NCBI RefSeq assembly: GCF_040958095.1 | Contig: NC_091227.1 | Coordinates: 20,786,658 to 20,850,657, forward strand | Direction of reading: 5' to 3' | Length of the DNA: 64,000 bases | From: Procambarus clarkii | Lineage: Eukaryota > Arthropoda > Malacostraca > Decapoda > Cambaridae | Shown: one piece after another, positions 62,343 through 64,000 of the stretch | Numbering within the stretch: the first letter of the stretch is position 1 | How the letters are laid out: each line of letters opens with the position of its first letter | Translations under genes and position numbers: made by a program | The notes under the pieces: model-generated | Told to the model about the DNA's origin: nothing | Databases searched by the model: none | Seen by the model: the letters and a program-made list of their open reading frames with translations, nothing else

Positions 62343-64000
62343 TAAATTTGTTATGCAATATAATATTTAGTCTTCCAAAAACCCACATAATGTTTTCAAG
62401 AACGATGGAATCGGTGAGACATGCAGTACAGTAATATGTTCCAATCAAGTCCTCACATTAGACTTAGATTGTCCCCTATTGCAAACATGTTTAGCTCTTT
62501 CATACAGATTAATAAAATAGTGATATGAAGGGTGTGGATAGACACTAAAAGAAGAAAGTTATATAATACAGTATTGTGAACAGTGACTTACCTAAGCATG
62601 ATGAAAGCATCAGTCTCCTGCTTCTCTGGCTAGTCAGAGAAAACCTTGGCACACTTATGAATGCCACAGAATATGTGAAACAGAGGTATGAGCTATAGAG
62701 GTACCAAGAACAGAGATACAGACAAGCATCAGGATCCACAAAGTACTTGATCAAGTGTCAACTTATCAGATTTTTACATACAGTATATTCTCAGTCATGA
62801 CAGCTTAATACGTTTTACCCTACAATTGGCTATAGCTCTGAAGTGCTACATGATCATAAATAACAACAATAACCATGAATTGAGGACAACCTCAAGCTTC
62901 AGTGCTAATAAGCTGAGTTGCATATACCGACCCAGCCACCATGGTCACGATAAGAGGTGCACATTTTGCAAGTGGATATGTAAAAGGACTCAAGGAAAGG
63001 AAGCAAGATAGAAGTTAGAAGATAAAATAGGTGTCGAACTTAAACATGATTTTCTCCTTGGTAATGTTCATAATATACTTGATAAATATGAAAATATGAA
63101 GACTGCTTACACTTTCTATTAAATTTAAATAAACAATAAACAGATTATGCCTATCTCATTTATTGATGAGATAAATCTTTCAAAAAAAACATCCCAGAAT
63201 GGCCAAATTTAAAAAAGAATGATTAGTCTTATATACACAAGTTTAAAGGCTGAACATATTGGATGAAACAGCATTGCATCATATGAGTAGTCTCTTTTTG
63301 TTAGAGGCACACTCCTGACAAGCATTCCATTAACCATAGAAGAAATATTTTGTAAAGCCAAGAAGAAGGTGGACATGAGAGTCAGTCGAGAAAACCGTAT
63401 TGCCATGATGGGTCATGGATGAGTAAGGGCGAGTCACATAGTGTGCCAGGTATGGTGGATTATGGATAAGTAGGGAGTGTTGATGGAGTGGTATGTCAAC
63501 AACCCACAGGTAGTGTTGGATGATTTAATGACTGATATTGTTTTATGAAATACTGTACTGTATATGTTTAATGCTTTTGCTTGAATTATACTGTACACGA
63601 TCTTGTTAAAGTGACACTAAACCCTCAAATATATTTATTTAAATTAATATGAAACAAAATTTGATCTGATGAGTAATTAAGATGCATGAATGTACAAATG
63701 AGTAAATGTACTCATTCAGTAATTACCAACATTCAATAATTACCCAGGTAATTATAGGAAGATAATGCCAAGTCATGCATAACTATAATTTTTTACAATT
63801 CCAATGCAAGTAAATATGAAACGAATGAAGTAACAAAACTAATTATATAAGTCAATATGTTCAAGGAACATCCTGTAACTCTCACAAGGGGGGACAACAG
63901 CTTCAAACTCAAGAAGCCCCAATGTAAGAGGCAGCTTGAGATGCTTCTTTCACCTATAGGATACTAAACTCATGGAATTACACACCCAAAGAGACCAGTT

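Larger units (their letters stand above)
60109..64000. other. AT-rich upstream intron of Nox5, no exon recognised
   Basis: Apart from the repeats listed separately, no frame encodes the expected EF-hand or first-helix motifs of a NADPH oxidase. The missing 5' exons probably lie above 64000. A 38-nt frame with splice-like borders at 62592-62629 was considered and not accepted. Confidence 0.5.

Noticed and set aside
62592..62629. 38-nt candidate Nox5 exon (ctgactag acceptor, gtaagt donor, phase fits the exon at 60108)
   Set aside because: The peptide PEKQETDAFIML shows none of the expected helix or histidine motifs; a phase match alone is a one-in-three event.

Overview
The window looks like nuclear DNA of a decapod crustacean, most likely a freshwater crayfish. 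Genes are split by introns with GT/GC-AG borders. There is an interstitial (TTAGG)n tract, which is the arthropod telomere repeat. The non-genic DNA is crowded with tRNA-derived SINEs, 5'-truncated non-LTR retrotransposon tails, microsatellites and long minisatellites. No prokaryotic operon, CRISPR array, rRNA or intact tRNA gene is visible.

Three protein-coding genes can be supported. (1) The 3' half of a sorting nexin of the SNX-BAR class, SNX5/6/32-like, on the + strand: exons 1166-1342, 37922-37987 and 39368-39508 (stop), all in phase 0. The first intron in view is about 36.6 kb. (2) Inside that intron, on the same strand, an uninterrupted 4.9 kb reading frame (20619-25514, 1631 aa). It encodes a type I membrane protein with a signal peptide, a disordered proline-rich ectodomain of about 1100 aa, one transmembrane helix and a tail of about 480 aa. 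I cannot assign it to a family. (3) The 3' part of a NOX5-type NADPH oxidase on the - strand, in eight exons from 60108 down to a stop at 50210-50212. It covers the last membrane helices and the whole FAD/NADPH dehydrogenase domain; the EF-hand and first-helix exons are not recognised in the window and probably lie beyond 64000. Genes 1 and 3 converge tail-to-tail across about 10.7 kb.

Layout: 1-3.7 kb is AT-rich intron. About 3.7-35.6 kb is more GC-rich and repeat-rich, and holds the nested gene, most young interspersed repeats and nearly all minisatellites, including a 2.6 kb array of about 96 copies of a 27-bp unit. About 35.7-64 kb is AT-rich with older or structured elements: a foldback element next to telomere-like repeats, a pair of MITE-like elements in opposite orientation, and two retroposons with inverted 5' parts inside 15-bp direct repeats.

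The three genes have no evident shared pathway: SNX-BAR proteins act in endosome-to-Golgi sorting, NOX5 makes superoxide in a Ca2+-controlled way, and the nested gene is of unknown role. The most interesting material is the nested orphan gene, the unusual NOX5 features (long linker, possible loss of third-helix histidines, GC-AG intron) and the retroposon and satellite structures. Exon borders and family calls come from reading the sequence and remembered family motifs; no alignment or database search was run.
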